A stretch of 64,000 nt of DNA from Blastococcus sp. CT_GayMR19 (GCF_004570385.1 NZ_SPQL01000001.1:310001-374000); one strand, 5' to 3'; positions 1 to 8,716 are shown, counted from the first letter of the stretch. Notes: generated by a model from the sequence alone, not told the origin. Made by a program: numbers and translations.

Positions 1-1
1 C

Positions 2-646
2 GCCGGACTGCCGGCAGACAACCTCCTCAACCGCCGAGCGGCCCTGCCCGGCCCGGTCCAGCAGCTGCACCGCCACATCCTCGGGGCCATCGCCTCCACC
101 GGGACCCCGCCCACCATGGCGCAACTGACCGGCTGGGCCGGAGAGCTGAGCATCGAGTTGTCCCCGGCGCTGCGCGCCCTGGCCGACACCGAGCTCGTCT
201 TCACCGACACCGAACTCACGACCGTCACCGGAGGCGTGCCCTTTGCCGCCAACAACGTCTCTGCCCACCGTGTCCACATCGCGGGCGGCCCCGCCGTGGC
301 CGCCAACTGCGCGGTGGACGCCCTCGGCATCCCGGCCATGCTCGGCCGCGACGCCGAGATCCACTCCACCGACCCGCACAACGGCGAGCCGGTCGTGGCC
401 ACCAGCCGGGCAGGGACGTGGCAGTGGCAACCGGAGAGCGCGGTGGTCTTCGTCGGTTCGAACGGGTCCTCCGGTCCGCTCACGCAGTCCTGCTGCCCGG
501 TCATCAACTTCTTCACCGACGAGGACAACGCCCGGGCCTACCAGCGTCAGCACCACCTCGACGGCGACGTGCTGACCATGCCGGAGGCCGCCGAGGCCGG
601 CGCCCTGGTGTTCGGCGAGCTGCTCACCGGGAGAAAACCGGCCTGA
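2..646 (+). CDS. merB: Alkylmercury lyase MerB, 5'-truncated by window edge
   Basis: MerB cleaves the carbon-mercury bond of organomercurials by protonolysis and releases Hg(II) in the cytoplasm. The frame is open to the left edge; an internal ATG lies at 116, but the 38 upstream codons look like the usual MerB winged-helix N-terminus, so the true start is outside the window. Counting from the ATG at 116, Cys65 and Asp68 (NCAVD) and a Cys pair at 126-127 (QSCCPV) match the catalytic Cys/Asp/Cys set of MerB. It is followed 34 bases later by a flavin disulfide reductase on the same strand. Family assignment is firm; the 5' end and promoter are not visible. Confidence 0.9.
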   Translation, partial: AGLPADNLLNRRAALPGPVQQLHRHILGAIASTGTPPTMAQLTGWAGELSIELSPALRALADTELVFTDTELTTVTGGVPFAANNVSAHRVHIAGGPAVAANCAVDALGIPAMLGRDAEIHSTDPHNGEPVVATSRAGTWQWQPESAVVFVGSNGSSGPLTQSCCPVINFFTDEDNARAYQRQHHLDGDVLTMPEAAEAGALVFGELLTGRKPA

Positions 647-680
647 GCCCCTCATCCCGCGACCCAAGCAAGGAGATCCG

Positions 681-2030
681 ATGAGCGAGCACGTCGACGT
701 TGCCGTCATAGGCATGGGGCCCGGTGGCGAGGTCGCGGCCAGCAGACTGCTGGCTGCCGGCCGGCGGGTTGCGGTGATCGAGCGGGAGCTGATCGGCGGT
801 GAATGCGCCTACTGGGCCTGCATTCCATCGAAGACCGTGCTGCGCCCGCCCGAGGCCGCGGGCGAGGTCGACCGCGTCCAGGGGGCAGACGGCGCCCGCC
901 TCGATTGGACCGAGGCGCGTGACTACCGGGACTACATGGCGCGCCACCTCGACGACACCCGGCAGGTCCGCGGCTACGCGAAACAGGGCGCCCTCGTCCT
1001 CAAGGGCGAAGCCCGACTACTCGCACCGGGGCGCCTCGACGTCGCCGGCCGTGAGCTGACCGCCGACCACGTCATCGTGGCCACCGGCTCCGACGCCGCC
1101 GTCCCGCCCATCGACGGCCTCGACACCGTCACGACGTGGACGAACCGGGAGACCTACACAGCCCACGACCTGCCCGCTCGGGCCGTCATCGTCGGCGGCA
1201 GCGCCGTAGGGGTAGAAACCGCTCAGTTCCTGACCCGCTTCGGCGTGCAGGTCACCCCCGTTCAGCGCAGCGAACGACTCCTTCGCCGGGAAGAACCCCG
1301 CGTGGGCGAGCTGGCTCAGAAGTACCTGAAGGAAGCCGGCGTCGATGTTCGTACCGGTGCCGGGCCCACGCGGGCCTACCGGGAAGGCGCCGACGGCGTG
1401 CTCGATTTGGCCGACGGCACCCAGGCACGCGGCGACGTCGTCATCCTGGCGACCGGCCGCACCCCACGCACCGAAGGGCTCGGGCTCGAAGATGCCGGCG
1501 TCACGCTCGGCGAACGAGGCGAGGTCCTGGTCGACGACCGCTGCCGAGCGGCCGACGGCGTCTGGGCGCTCGGCGACGTCACCGCCGTCATGCCCTTCAC
1601 CCACGTTGCCAAGTACCAGGCCCGCATCGTCGCTGAGGCCATCGTTGGCCGGCCGCGTCCGGCTCACTATGGCGGCATCCCCCGTGTCGTCTTCGCCGAC
1701 CCCGAGATCGCCGCTGCTGGGCTCACCCAGGCCCACGCCGACCAGAGAGACCTGAGCACGGCGGCCGCCGAGATCGACCTGGCCCGGACGATTGCCCGCC
1801 CGTGGACGTACGAGAACAACCCCCGAGGGCACCTGGGGCTCCTCGCCGACAAGGACCGCCGCATCCTCATAGGCGCCTGGGCAATAGGCCCTCAAGCCGG
1901 CGAATGGATCCACCAGGCGTCACTGGCGATCCGCACTCACCTCCCGATCGACACGCTGCTCGATCAGGTCGCTCAGTACCCCACCTACAGCGAGGGGTAT
2001 CTCGAAGCGCTGGAGACGCTCGAGGTCTGA
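681..2030 (+). CDS. FAD/NAD(P) disulfide oxidoreductase, MerA/Lpd-like
   Basis: Class I pyridine nucleotide-disulfide oxidoreductase of 449 residues. It has an N-terminal FAD fold (GMGPGGE at 11-17), a redox pair Cys42/Cys47 (ECAYWAC, with four residues between the cysteines as in this superfamily), a second nucleotide-binding GG-x-AVG near 170, an FAD segment ALGDV near 293 and a dimerisation domain. The start is preceded by AAGGAGATCCG. Next to merB the obvious guess is mercuric reductase, but the vicinal Cys pair that MerA carries near its C-terminus is absent: the protein ends ALETLEV without cysteines. It may reduce another disulfide or metal substrate. Family sure, substrate unknown. 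Confidence 0.85.
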   Translation: MSEHVDVAVIGMGPGGEVAASRLLAAGRRVAVIERELIGGECAYWACIPSKTVLRPPEAAGEVDRVQGADGARLDWTEARDYRDYMARHLDDTRQVRGYAKQGALVLKGEARLLAPGRLDVAGRELTADHVIVATGSDAAVPPIDGLDTVTTWTNRETYTAHDLPARAVIVGGSAVGVETAQFLTRFGVQVTPVQRSERLLRREEPRVGELAQKYLKEAGVDVRTGAGPTRAYREGADGVLDLADGTQARGDVVILATGRTPRTEGLGLEDAGVTLGERGEVLVDDRCRAADGVWALGDVTAVMPFTHVAKYQARIVAEAIVGRPRPAHYGGIPRVVFADPEIAAAGLTQAHADQRDLSTAAAEIDLARTIARPWTYENNPRGHLGLLADKDRRILIGAWAIGPQAGEWIHQASLAIRTHLPIDTLLDQVAQYPTYSEGYLEALETLEV

Positions 2031-2080
2031 CCAAGTGCAGGGACTGCCGGAGCGGTGCCGCTTCCCCCGCCGATTCCCCG

Positions 2081-2959
2081 CTACGCGGGTGCCAGAGCGG
2101 ACGCGAGACCGCGCAGTCGGGGCTGGTCGATCGACTCCTGAACGCATCGGGCGAACACCCACAGCCTCAGCCTTGCCTCGTCCAGCTCCAACAGGTCAGC
2201 CATGCGCCGGATGAGGCCGGGTGGGTCAACGGTCAGCCGCTCGATGCAGTTGAGCAGGTGCTGCAGCGCGTCGTAGGTGGGGTCACCCACGTAAGGCTTG
2301 GGGTCGATGACCAGCCACGGCTGGCGCTGCGCCGCCAGCACATTCCCCGCGTGCAGATCCGTACACAGCAGCACCCCGCGGTCTGCGGTGCCCGGCAGGC
2401 TTGTGAACAGCTCCATCCCGGCGCGTGCCAACCCTGGGTCGAGAACCCCCGGGTCCGCCGAGAGCCGCTCCCAGAACTGGTCGGCCCAGGCGTCACACAT
2501 GGCCTGCAGCGACCGGAACGGGAACTCGTCGGGCGATGCACTCCACAACTGCCGCAGCAGGTTGGCGACGACGACGTCCTGCTCAGGCTCGGGGAGGCTC
2601 ACGTCCAGGGTGGTGCCCGGCCGGCAACGCTCGAGCAGCAGCGCGCTCGTCGAGGCCCATACGTACGAGTCGTGCACGAGGACCGCGCCCTGCCCGGCCC
2701 CGGCACGAAGGCCGGCAGCCTCATCGGCGGCCTCCTCGTGACGCCAGCCGACCTTCAGCACCAGATCCCGGCCGGCAGGGTCGCGCGCGGGCGCCACCCA
2801 CGCGGACTGGCCGCCCGGCTGATACGGCTCCCCCAACTCCAGCGACCACCGCGCGACCCTGTGCTCCACGACGTCCGGCAGCGCGGCCACCCACTTTCGG
2901 CGCTCGGATGACACGTCGGCTCGGACGCTCTCGACGAGATTCGCCGGCAGCCGAAGCAT
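2081..2959 (-). CDS. Aminoglycoside/hydroxyurea phosphotransferase-like kinase
   Basis: About 292 residues, resembling the streptomycin 6-kinase / hydroxyurea kinase family (APH(6)-like), which inactivates aminoglycosides by ATP-dependent phosphorylation. The catalytic-loop motif reads CTDLHAGNVL, a variant of the HGDxHxxN kinase loop, followed by VIDPKPYVGDPTYD, the metal-binding segment of these kinases. I place the start at the ATG of MLRLPANLV (2959) because the 19 residues upstream of it in the same frame are charged and unlike the family. It converges on the reductase with only 50 bases between. The substrate cannot be read from sequence; many chromosomal members have no proven antibiotic target. 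Confidence 0.75.
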   Translation of the reverse strand: MLRLPANLVESVRADVSSERRKWVAALPDVVEHRVARWSLELGEPYQPGGQSAWVAPARDPAGRDLVLKVGWRHEEAADEAAGLRAGAGQGAVLVHDSYVWASTSALLLERCRPGTTLDVSLPEPEQDVVVANLLRQLWSASPDEFPFRSLQAMCDAWADQFWERLSADPGVLDPGLARAGMELFTSLPGTADRGVLLCTDLHAGNVLAAQRQPWLVIDPKPYVGDPTYDALQHLLNCIERLTVDPPGLIRRMADLLELDEARLRLWVFARCVQESIDQPRLRGLASALAPA

Positions 2960-3077
2960 CGCCACCCGTTCATCCTCCTGGTCACGCCGACAATCTCGGC
3001 CGATCACCGGCGCCATCCGTAGGTCTCGCCGCGCCCAGGCCTAGCCGCATCGTGTCTTCGCGGGACAGGATGAACCC

Positions 3078-3251
3078 ATGTGGTCGCTTCCCGCAGCGTT
3101 CGCCGCGGTACCGGGCCTGGACCGCTGCGGCTGCTGCGGCGGCGTTTTTCCCAAGGCCCGCGTCACGCATCTGGCCTTGACGCCGGGGGTGTTCATCTGT
3201 CGCGATTGCGCCCGCTTCGCGGCCGAGCGCGGATCGCACCGCCGGTCTTAA
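3078..3251 (+). CDS. Small zinc-ribbon protein (57 aa)
   Basis: A 57-residue frame with Cys17, Cys19 and Cys20 (CGCC) near the start and CRDC at 41-44, so a four-cysteine zinc site is likely. The segment TPGVFICRDC resembles the ClpX-type zinc finger, which in ClpX reads PGVYICDEC, so it may be a stand-alone treble-clef adaptor. It lies between two real genes, reads away from the kinase, and no better frame overlaps it. Nothing in the neighbourhood fixes its partner. Existence is moderately supported by the motif; function is unknown. Confidence 0.5.
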   Translation: MWSLPAAFAAVPGLDRCGCCGGVFPKARVTHLALTPGVFICRDCARFAAERGSHRRS

Positions 3252-3435
3252 CAAGTGCAGGGCCTCTGTTGGGCGGACAACGACAGCCCCCGATCTGCGA
3301 TCAGGGTCGGCGCGCCACTCAAGAGATATGGGTTCGTCAACGTGCGGTCCCACGCCACGCGTGTACGTCTCCTGCGGCTCGTAGCCCTGCCCAAGGTTCG
3401 AGATGACGATTTGGAACCTGATGTGAGGGGTGCGT

Positions 3436-4056
3436 ATGGGGACCGAGGCGCTACGCAAGCGCGGGCTCAGGCTGGCCTGGTTCATCGTCGGCTGGGACGT
3501 AGTCGAAGGAACGGTTGCAGTCACCGCCGGACTGCTTGCCGGATCGATCGCGCTGGTCGGCTTCGGCATCGACTCGGCCATCGAGGTGTTTGCCGCATTG
3601 GTCGTGATCTGGCAACTGCGAAAAGACGGGAAGCAGCGCTACACATTGGCCCTCCGCCTCATCGCGCTGAGCTTCTTCTTGCTGGCCGGCTATGTGATCT
3701 ACAAGTCGGTCTCGGACCTGATCAACGCCAACGAGCCCGATCCCTCCCCGGTGGGGATCATCCTTGCGGCCGTGGCGACGGTGGTCATGATCCCGGTGGC
3801 CATCGCCCAGAAGCGGACCGGCGAGGCTCTCGGCAACCAGGTCCTGGTGGCTCAGTCGAACGAGACGTGGGTCTCGAACTATCTCTCGATCAGCCTGCTG
3901 CTGGGACTTGGGCTCAACGCCCTGTTCGGCTGGTGGTGGGCCGATCCCCTCGTCGCACTGCTGATCTCACTCGTCGCCGTCCGCGAGGGCTGGGAAGCGT
4001 GGCGGGAAGCCCGTGAGAGCAGCGAGGAGGCGACGCGTAAGGAGGCGCGCAAATAG
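3436..4056 (+). CDS. Cation diffusion facilitator-like membrane protein
   Basis: 206-residue membrane protein with about five or six hydrophobic segments. It resembles the transmembrane part of cation efflux (CDF) proteins, which exchange Zn, Cd, Co or Fe for protons. The second helix carries GFGIDSAIEV, where CDF members place the first metal-binding residues. A cytoplasmic CDF C-terminal domain is missing; the tail is only a short charged stretch (EARESSEEATRKEARK). I prefer the ATG at 3436 over the GTG at 3430 because GAGGGG lies at proper distance only from the ATG. In a cadmium/copper neighbourhood a metal-export role is plausible but not shown. Confidence 0.7.
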   Translation: MGTEALRKRGLRLAWFIVGWDVVEGTVAVTAGLLAGSIALVGFGIDSAIEVFAALVVIWQLRKDGKQRYTLALRLIALSFFLLAGYVIYKSVSDLINANEPDPSPVGIILAAVATVVMIPVAIAQKRTGEALGNQVLVAQSNETWVSNYLSISLLLGLGLNALFGWWWADPLVALLISLVAVREGWEAWREARESSEEATRKEARK

Positions 4057-4212
4057 CGGCCCTTGCCACGAGCGCAGGCCGAACTCTGTCCTTACCTGGG
4101 GTCCGCATGCCGAGCCGGTGGCCACGCTCGTCGACGTCATCAGGCGCCCGAACATGAGGTCGCCGATCGGCCGGCCCGCTGAGTTCGGCGTCGTGCCGAG
4201 TCAACCCGCCGA

Positions 4213-5580
4213 TCAGTCGTGCGCGTGCAAGGGCTTGCCGGCGAGGGCGAGGGCGGCCTCGCCGATGGCGTCGTTCTGGGTGGGATGGGCATGCACCAGG
4301 CGCGCGACGTCGTCGGGATAGGCCTCCCAGTTGACCATCATCTGGCCCTCGCCGATGAGCTCGCCGACCCGGGCGCCGAGCATGTGCACCCCGACGATGG
4401 GGCCGTCCTTCTCCCGCACCAGTTTGATGAAGCCGGCCGTCTGCAGCATCTGGCTCTTCGCGTTGCCCGCCAGGTTGTACTCGGTGATCTCGACCCGGTC
4501 GGCGCCGTACTGCTCTCGGGCTTGCGCCTCGGTGAGCCCCACCGATCCGATCTGCGGCTCGCAGTAGGTGACGCGGGGGATGCCGGACTCGATGATCGGT
4601 GCCGGATTCTGCCCGGCGATCTGCTCGGCGACGAAGATGCCGTGCTGGAAGCCGCGGTGCGCCAACTGCAGGCCCGGCACGATGTCGCCGATGGCGTAGA
4701 CGTTGCCGACGCCGGTGTGCAGCCGCTCGTCGGTGAGGACGAAGCCGCGGTCCATCGGGATGCCGTTCTCCGCGTAGCCGAGGTCGGCGGTGGCCGGCCC
4801 GCGACCGATGGCCACAAGGAGCAGATCTGCCTCGAGAGTCTTCCCGTCCTGGGTGGTGACCACGACGCCCTCGTCGGACTGCGTCGCGGCGGCGAACATC
4901 GTGTTGGTGTGGAAGGCGATCCTCCGCTTGCGGAACGCGCGCTCCAGACCCTTGGACAGGGCCTCGTCCTCACCGGGCACCAGGCGGGGCAGGCCCTCGA
5001 CGATGGTCACGTCCGAGCCCAGGGACTTCCAGACCGAGGCGAACTCGACGCCGATCACGCCGCCGCCGAGGACGATCACACTGTCGGGCACGCGGTCTAG
5101 TTCGAGCGCCTGCTCGGAGGTGATGATCCGCCCGCCGATCTCCAGGCCGGGCAGCGACCTGGGATAGGACCCGGTGGCCAGCACGACGTTGGCGCCCCGG
5201 TACTGCGCGCCGTCGACCTCGACGGTGTCCGGGGCGACGAGCCGGCCCCAGCCGCCGATCAGGTCGACCTTGCGGGACGACACCAGGCCCTGCAGCCCCT
5301 TGTACAGGCGGCCGACGACGGAGTCCTTGAAGGCATGGACGGCGGACATGTCGATGCTGCCGAAGGTGCTGACAACACCGAACGTGCCGCTCTCCCGGAT
5401 GGTGTCGGCCACCTCCGCCGAGTGCAGCAGCGCCTTGGTGGGGATGCATCCACGGTGCAGGCAGGTGCCGCCGAGCTTGTCGCCCTCGATGAGCGCGACG
5501 GTCATGCCGAGCTGCGCGCCGCGCAGTGCGGCCGCGTATCCGGCGCTACCTCCGCCGAGGACGACGAGGTCGTGGTCCAC
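4213..5580 (-). CDS. lpdA: Dihydrolipoamide dehydrogenase
   Basis: 455-residue E3-type flavoprotein. It shows FAD-binding GGGSAG (9-14), the redox disulfide Cys40/Cys45 in GGTCLHRGCIPTK, a second GGGVIGVE nucleotide site near 175, and the C-terminal active-site HAHPTQND with a following Glu, all canonical for reoxidation of dihydrolipoamide with NAD+. It lies 63 bases downstream of cadD on the same strand, so it is probably in the same cadmium-induced transcript. Cadmium poisons vicinal dithiols such as lipoamide, which would give a reason for a spare E3 here; that link is inference. No E1 or E2 genes are present nearby. Confidence 0.92.
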   Translation of the reverse strand: MDHDLVVLGGGSAGYAAALRGAQLGMTVALIEGDKLGGTCLHRGCIPTKALLHSAEVADTIRESGTFGVVSTFGSIDMSAVHAFKDSVVGRLYKGLQGLVSSRKVDLIGGWGRLVAPDTVEVDGAQYRGANVVLATGSYPRSLPGLEIGGRIITSEQALELDRVPDSVIVLGGGVIGVEFASVWKSLGSDVTIVEGLPRLVPGEDEALSKGLERAFRKRRIAFHTNTMFAAATQSDEGVVVTTQDGKTLEADLLLVAIGRGPATADLGYAENGIPMDRGFVLTDERLHTGVGNVYAIGDIVPGLQLAHRGFQHGIFVAEQIAGQNPAPIIESGIPRVTYCEPQIGSVGLTEAQAREQYGADRVEITEYNLAGNAKSQMLQTAGFIKLVREKDGPIVGVHMLGARVGELIGEGQMMVNWEAYPDDVARLVHAHPTQNDAIGEAALALAGKPLHAHD

Positions 5581-5643
5581 AGTTCCCCTTTCCGGTGCAA
5601 GTCGATGAGGAGTGTTCCCCCGACTGTCGAGGTCGACGCGGTT

Positions 5644-6249
5644 CTAGAGGCCGAACGCGCCGCCCTCGACGAGGATGGCGATGCCCAGGGCGATGAGGAC
5701 GATCGGGAACAGGATGTGCTCCCAGCGCTCCAGCACCTCGGCGATCGGCTTGCGCGTGGCGACGAAGCGCGCCGCGACGACCAACACCGCCACCAGGGCG
5801 AGGAACACGATCGAGTAGGCGACGATGCCGGCGGTGCCGACGGTGGCGAAGACCGGCACGTACACGCCGATGTTGTCTCCCCCGTTGGCGAACGTGACCG
5901 CGGCGATGGTGAGCACGCTGAGCGACTTGCCACTGACCTTGGCCTCGTCGTCATCGTCGTCGTCATCGCTGCGCCACACCCGCCAGGCCGCGAGCAGGCC
6001 GAGGACCAGCGGAATGAGCCCGAAGTACGGGATCGCCTCCTCCGGCAGGAAGGTGCGCGCGCCCAGGGCGACGAGCACCGCCGCGGCCAGGATGGCGCCG
6101 AAGCCCAGGTACTGGCCGACGAGGATCTTTCGGGTGGTGCCGTGCTGGCCGGCGCCCCGGGCGTAGAACAGCGACAGCACGATGATGTCGTCGATGTTGG
6201 TGACCATGAACAGGCCGATGGCCTGCAGGGTCCACGTGAGAATCTCCAT
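5644..6249 (-). CDS. cadD: Cadmium resistance transporter, CadD family
   Basis: 201-residue integral membrane protein of the CadD family, which confers cadmium resistance by export. It opens with a hydrophobic segment ending in TNIDDIIVL, and a second conserved NGGDNIGVY motif follows the central loop; these paired N-D motifs are typical of CadD/LysE-like transporters. The central cytoplasmic loop is strongly acidic (RSDDDDDDDE), a possible metal-attracting stretch. I start at the ATG of MEILTWTL (6249), since the upstream in-frame extension is not membrane-like. A CmtR-type dyad lies 122 bases upstream (6371-6390). lpdA follows on the same strand. Confidence 0.85.
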   Translation of the reverse strand: MEILTWTLQAIGLFMVTNIDDIIVLSLFYARGAGQHGTTRKILVGQYLGFGAILAAAVLVALGARTFLPEEAIPYFGLIPLVLGLLAAWRVWRSDDDDDDDEAKVSGKSLSVLTIAAVTFANGGDNIGVYVPVFATVGTAGIVAYSIVFLALVAVLVVAARFVATRKPIAEVLERWEHILFPIVLIALGIAILVEGGAFGL

Positions 6250-6370
6250 AACTGCCTTCTGCTCGAGAACCTGCCGCGGACGGCCGGCTGAGTTATCTGG
6301 GTGCCGCCCGCAGTCGGTGAGGGGCGTCAGTCGCGACGTGCGACCCAGGCAGCCCCGCCAACCGACCACG

Positions 6371-6390
6371 GCATCGTCGTTTGACGATGC
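6371..6390. promoter_or_regulatory. CmtR-type operator dyad upstream of cadD
   Basis: Perfect 8-base arms GCATCGTC / GACGATGC around GTTT. The inner architecture is CATCG-N8-CGATG (6372-6389), shared with the dyads at 6547 and 8699 and, with one changed base, at 15274. It lies in the 345-base region between divergent cadD and the methyltransferase, closer to neither start codon than expected for a leaderless promoter, so it may serve cadD. Binding by CmtR is inferred from the recurrence. Confidence 0.65.
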
Positions 6391-6546
6391 TAGCACCCCC
6401 GGACGCTTTTCCGTCCGCGCGGCTCGTGCATGGCGCGCGCGGCGACCCTCACGGGGCCCTGGCGCGGGGTGCCGACTGCCGTCGAAGTGGGCTACCGGCC
6501 AGCCAGGCTGCCGCTCTGCTGGACACGAACCCCTGTGGCTGCTATT

Positions 6547-6564
6547 CATCGTCTACTGGCGATG
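6547..6564. promoter_or_regulatory. CmtR-type operator dyad before methyltransferase gene
   Basis: CATCG-TCTACTGG-CGATG, the same CATCG-N8-CGATG layout as the dyad over the cmtR promoter at 8699. It ends 31 bases before the methyltransferase start. It suggests that the methyltransferase/ligase pair is induced by the same metal signal as cadD. Confidence 0.6.
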
Positions 6565-6594
6565 CCGACGAGCCTAGGCGATGGAGTGATCCGC

Positions 6595-7212
6595 ATGCTC
6601 ATGAACCGCGTGGAGACAATCGTCGTGAACAGCGGTGCCCGGCGTGCGCTGCAGCGGTGGTACGAGACGCCGGCTCTCCTGCGGCTGGGCGGGCAGCTGG
6701 CGCCGGGGGCACGAGCTCTCGAGCTGGGCTGCGGTGCCGGCTACGGCGCCGAGCTCATTCTCGAGCGGTTCGGCGCCGACCGAGTTGACGCAGTCGACCT
6801 GGATCCTGCGATGGTGGACCGGGCGCGGCGCCGGCTGGCCCGGCACGGCGAGCGGGTCCGGCTCGCCACCGGGGATGTCACCGACTTGCGACGCACGCTC
6901 GACGCAGCCGACGGCAGCTACGACGCGGTGTTCGACTTCGGGATCCTGCACCACGTCGAGGACTGGCAGGCGGCAGTCCTCGACGTCGCGCGAGTGCTGC
7001 GCCCTGGAGGCCGCTTCTACTTCGACGAGGTCACCGCCGACGCGCTGGCCACCCGCGGCTACCGATGGCTCTTCGACCACCCCACGCAGAACCGATTCAC
7101 CGCTGCCGAGTTCGTCGCCGAGCTCGAGCGGCAGGGCCTTGCCCTCGGCCGACGATGGCGGACCCGGATACGTGGCCACTATGTCCTCGGCGTGGCCGAC
7201 CGGGTCGCCTGA
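6595..7212 (+). CDS. Class I SAM-dependent methyltransferase
   Basis: 205 residues with a standard SAM fold: motif I ELGCGAGYG (about 43-51), the acidic end of strand 2 in DAVDLDP, a third motif FDFGILHH, and LRPGGRFYFDEV. The acceptor is unknown. I use the ATG at 6595 because GGAG lies at proper distance and the fold begins soon after; upstream in-frame codons run through the CmtR dyad. The next gene, an adenylate-forming ligase, starts 7 bases after the stop, so the two are co-transcribed. A role in modifying a small molecule or lipid during cadmium stress is possible, but only context supports it. Confidence 0.8.
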   Translation: MLMNRVETIVVNSGARRALQRWYETPALLRLGGQLAPGARALELGCGAGYGAELILERFGADRVDAVDLDPAMVDRARRRLARHGERVRLATGDVTDLRRTLDAADGSYDAVFDFGILHHVEDWQAAVLDVARVLRPGGRFYFDEVTADALATRGYRWLFDHPTQNRFTAAEFVAELERQGLALGRRWRTRIRGHYVLGVADRVA

Positions 7213-7219
7213 GGCGGCA

Positions 7220-8656
7220 ATGATGCGTCCCCCGCTCTCCCCGCGACGCACCGCCGCCAGGAACACGTCGGCGGACCCGCACGTCCTGCCCGTGCTGCTG
7301 GACGCAAGGCGCACCTACCGCGCGGGGCCGGCTGCGGTCGCCGAGCGCCAGCGCGCGCGGCTGGCCGATCTGATCGCCTTCACACGCACGCGGTCGCCCT
7401 TCTACCGGCAGCTGTACGCCGGGCTGCCGGAACGCATCGAGGACCCGTCGTTGCTGCCGGTGACGAGCAAGCGCGAGCTGATGGCGCGGTTCGACGAGAT
7501 CGTCACCGATCATCGGGTGACCCGACAGGCGATGGAGGCGTTCGTCGCCGACACCACGCTGATCGGGCAGCCCTTTCTGAACGCCTACACCGTGGCGACC
7601 ACGTCGGGCACCACGGGCATCCGCGGGATGTTCCTCATCGATCAGCAGGCCTTGGTGGTGGCAACCGCAATGGCCGGCCGCATGCTGGCGAGCTGGCTGC
7701 GGCCGCGGGACGCGTTCCGCATCGTCGCCGGCCGCGGCCGCACGGCGATGGTGAGTGCAAGCGGCGGGCACTTCGCCTCGGCCGCCGCAGCGGCCCGGCT
7801 GCGCAACACCCGTCGGGGCGCCCGCACGGTACGGCTGTTTCCCGTGCAGACCCCTCTGACCCAGCTCGTCGCGGAGCTCAACTCCTTCCGTCCGGCCCTG
7901 CTCGCCCCCTACGCCAGCACCGCCGCTCTGCTGGCCAGCGAACAGCAGGCCGGGCGGCTGCACATCAACCCTGTGCTGGTGACCCTGTCCGCCGAGGGGC
8001 TCGCCCCCGACGAACGGCGGAGGATCGCCGACGCGTTCGGAGCGACCGTGGGCAACTCGTATGCCGCAACCGAATGCCCCTTCCTCAGCTTCAGCTGTCG
8101 ACAGGGTTGGCTGCACGTCAACAGCGACTGGGCCATCCTCGAGCCGGTCGACGCCGATCACCGGCCGGTTCCGCCCGGGCGGCAGTCCCACACGGTGCTG
8201 CTAACCAACCTGGCCAACCGGGTGCAGCCGATCCTGCGCTACGACCTCGGCGACAGCGTGCTTACTCGATCTGATCCCTGCGCGTGCGGTAATCCGCTGC
8301 CGGCGATCCAGGTGCAGGGCCGCGCGGCCGACGTCCTCACCTTTCCGGATGCGCACGGCTCATCGGTGACCATCACGCCGCTGACCCTGTCCGCCGTACT
8401 CGACCGGATCCCCGGCGTCGAGCTGGCCCAGATCATGCAGACCGCTCCGACCGGGCTCAGCGTGCGTCTCCGGCCGGCAGCCGGCGCCGACCGCGAACAG
8501 GTATGGCGCAGCCTCGCAACGGAGATCGACAGACTGCTGCGCGCGCACGGACTCGACGTCGCCCTGCACCTCGACGGGGCGCCACCGCAGCCGACGGCCG
8601 GTGGCAAGTACCGGCTGGTCCAGCCGCTGCGGTCGAACGACATCACCGAGAGCTGA
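7220..8656 (+). CDS. PaaK/CapK-like adenylate-forming ligase
   Basis: 478 residues of the AMP-binding superfamily, closest in layout to phenylacetate-CoA ligase/CapK proteins, which activate a carboxylate as an acyl-adenylate. The ATP-binding loop is TTSGTTGIRG (about 116-125). YAATECP is the adenine/aromatic motif, YDLGD the ribose-binding Asp motif, and the zinc-like DPCACGNPLP, GRAADVL and GGKYRLV complete the PaaK pattern. Two ATG codons in tandem (7220, 7223) follow GAGG. It is coupled to the upstream methyltransferase. The acid substrate is unknown; no CoA-pathway genes lie nearby. Confidence 0.75.
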   Translation: MMRPPLSPRRTAARNTSADPHVLPVLLDARRTYRAGPAAVAERQRARLADLIAFTRTRSPFYRQLYAGLPERIEDPSLLPVTSKRELMARFDEIVTDHRVTRQAMEAFVADTTLIGQPFLNAYTVATTSGTTGIRGMFLIDQQALVVATAMAGRMLASWLRPRDAFRIVAGRGRTAMVSASGGHFASAAAAARLRNTRRGARTVRLFPVQTPLTQLVAELNSFRPALLAPYASTAALLASEQQAGRLHINPVLVTLSAEGLAPDERRRIADAFGATVGNSYAATECPFLSFSCRQGWLHVNSDWAILEPVDADHRPVPPGRQSHTVLLTNLANRVQPILRYDLGDSVLTRSDPCACGNPLPAIQVQGRAADVLTFPDAHGSSVTITPLTLSAVLDRIPGVELAQIMQTAPTGLSVRLRPAAGADREQVWRSLATEIDRLLRAHGLDVALHLDGAPPQPTAGGKYRLVQPLRSNDITES

Positions 8657-8698
8657 GGCGGCGGGCGCACGTTGCCCTGGAGCACGCGCACGGCCTAT

Positions 8699-8716
8699 CA
8701 TCGCCTTGTGACGATG
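8699..8716. promoter_or_regulatory. CmtR operator over leaderless cmtR promoter (copy 1)
   Basis: CATCG-CCTTGTGA-CGATG overlaps a -10-like TATCAT (8696-8701) and the GTG start at 8708. The second cmtR promoter (15274-15291) has the same arrangement with the start codon at the same position, so repressor binding would cover both the -10 element and the transcript start. Confidence 0.7.

Noticed and set aside
1802-2911. 369-codon plus-strand frame across the reductase end and kinase gene
   Set aside because: It runs over two better genes on different strands and has no motif.
3260-3430. Possible gene remnant before the cation-efflux gene
   Set aside because: No frame longer than a few dozen codons with sensible composition; treated as leader and promoter DNA.
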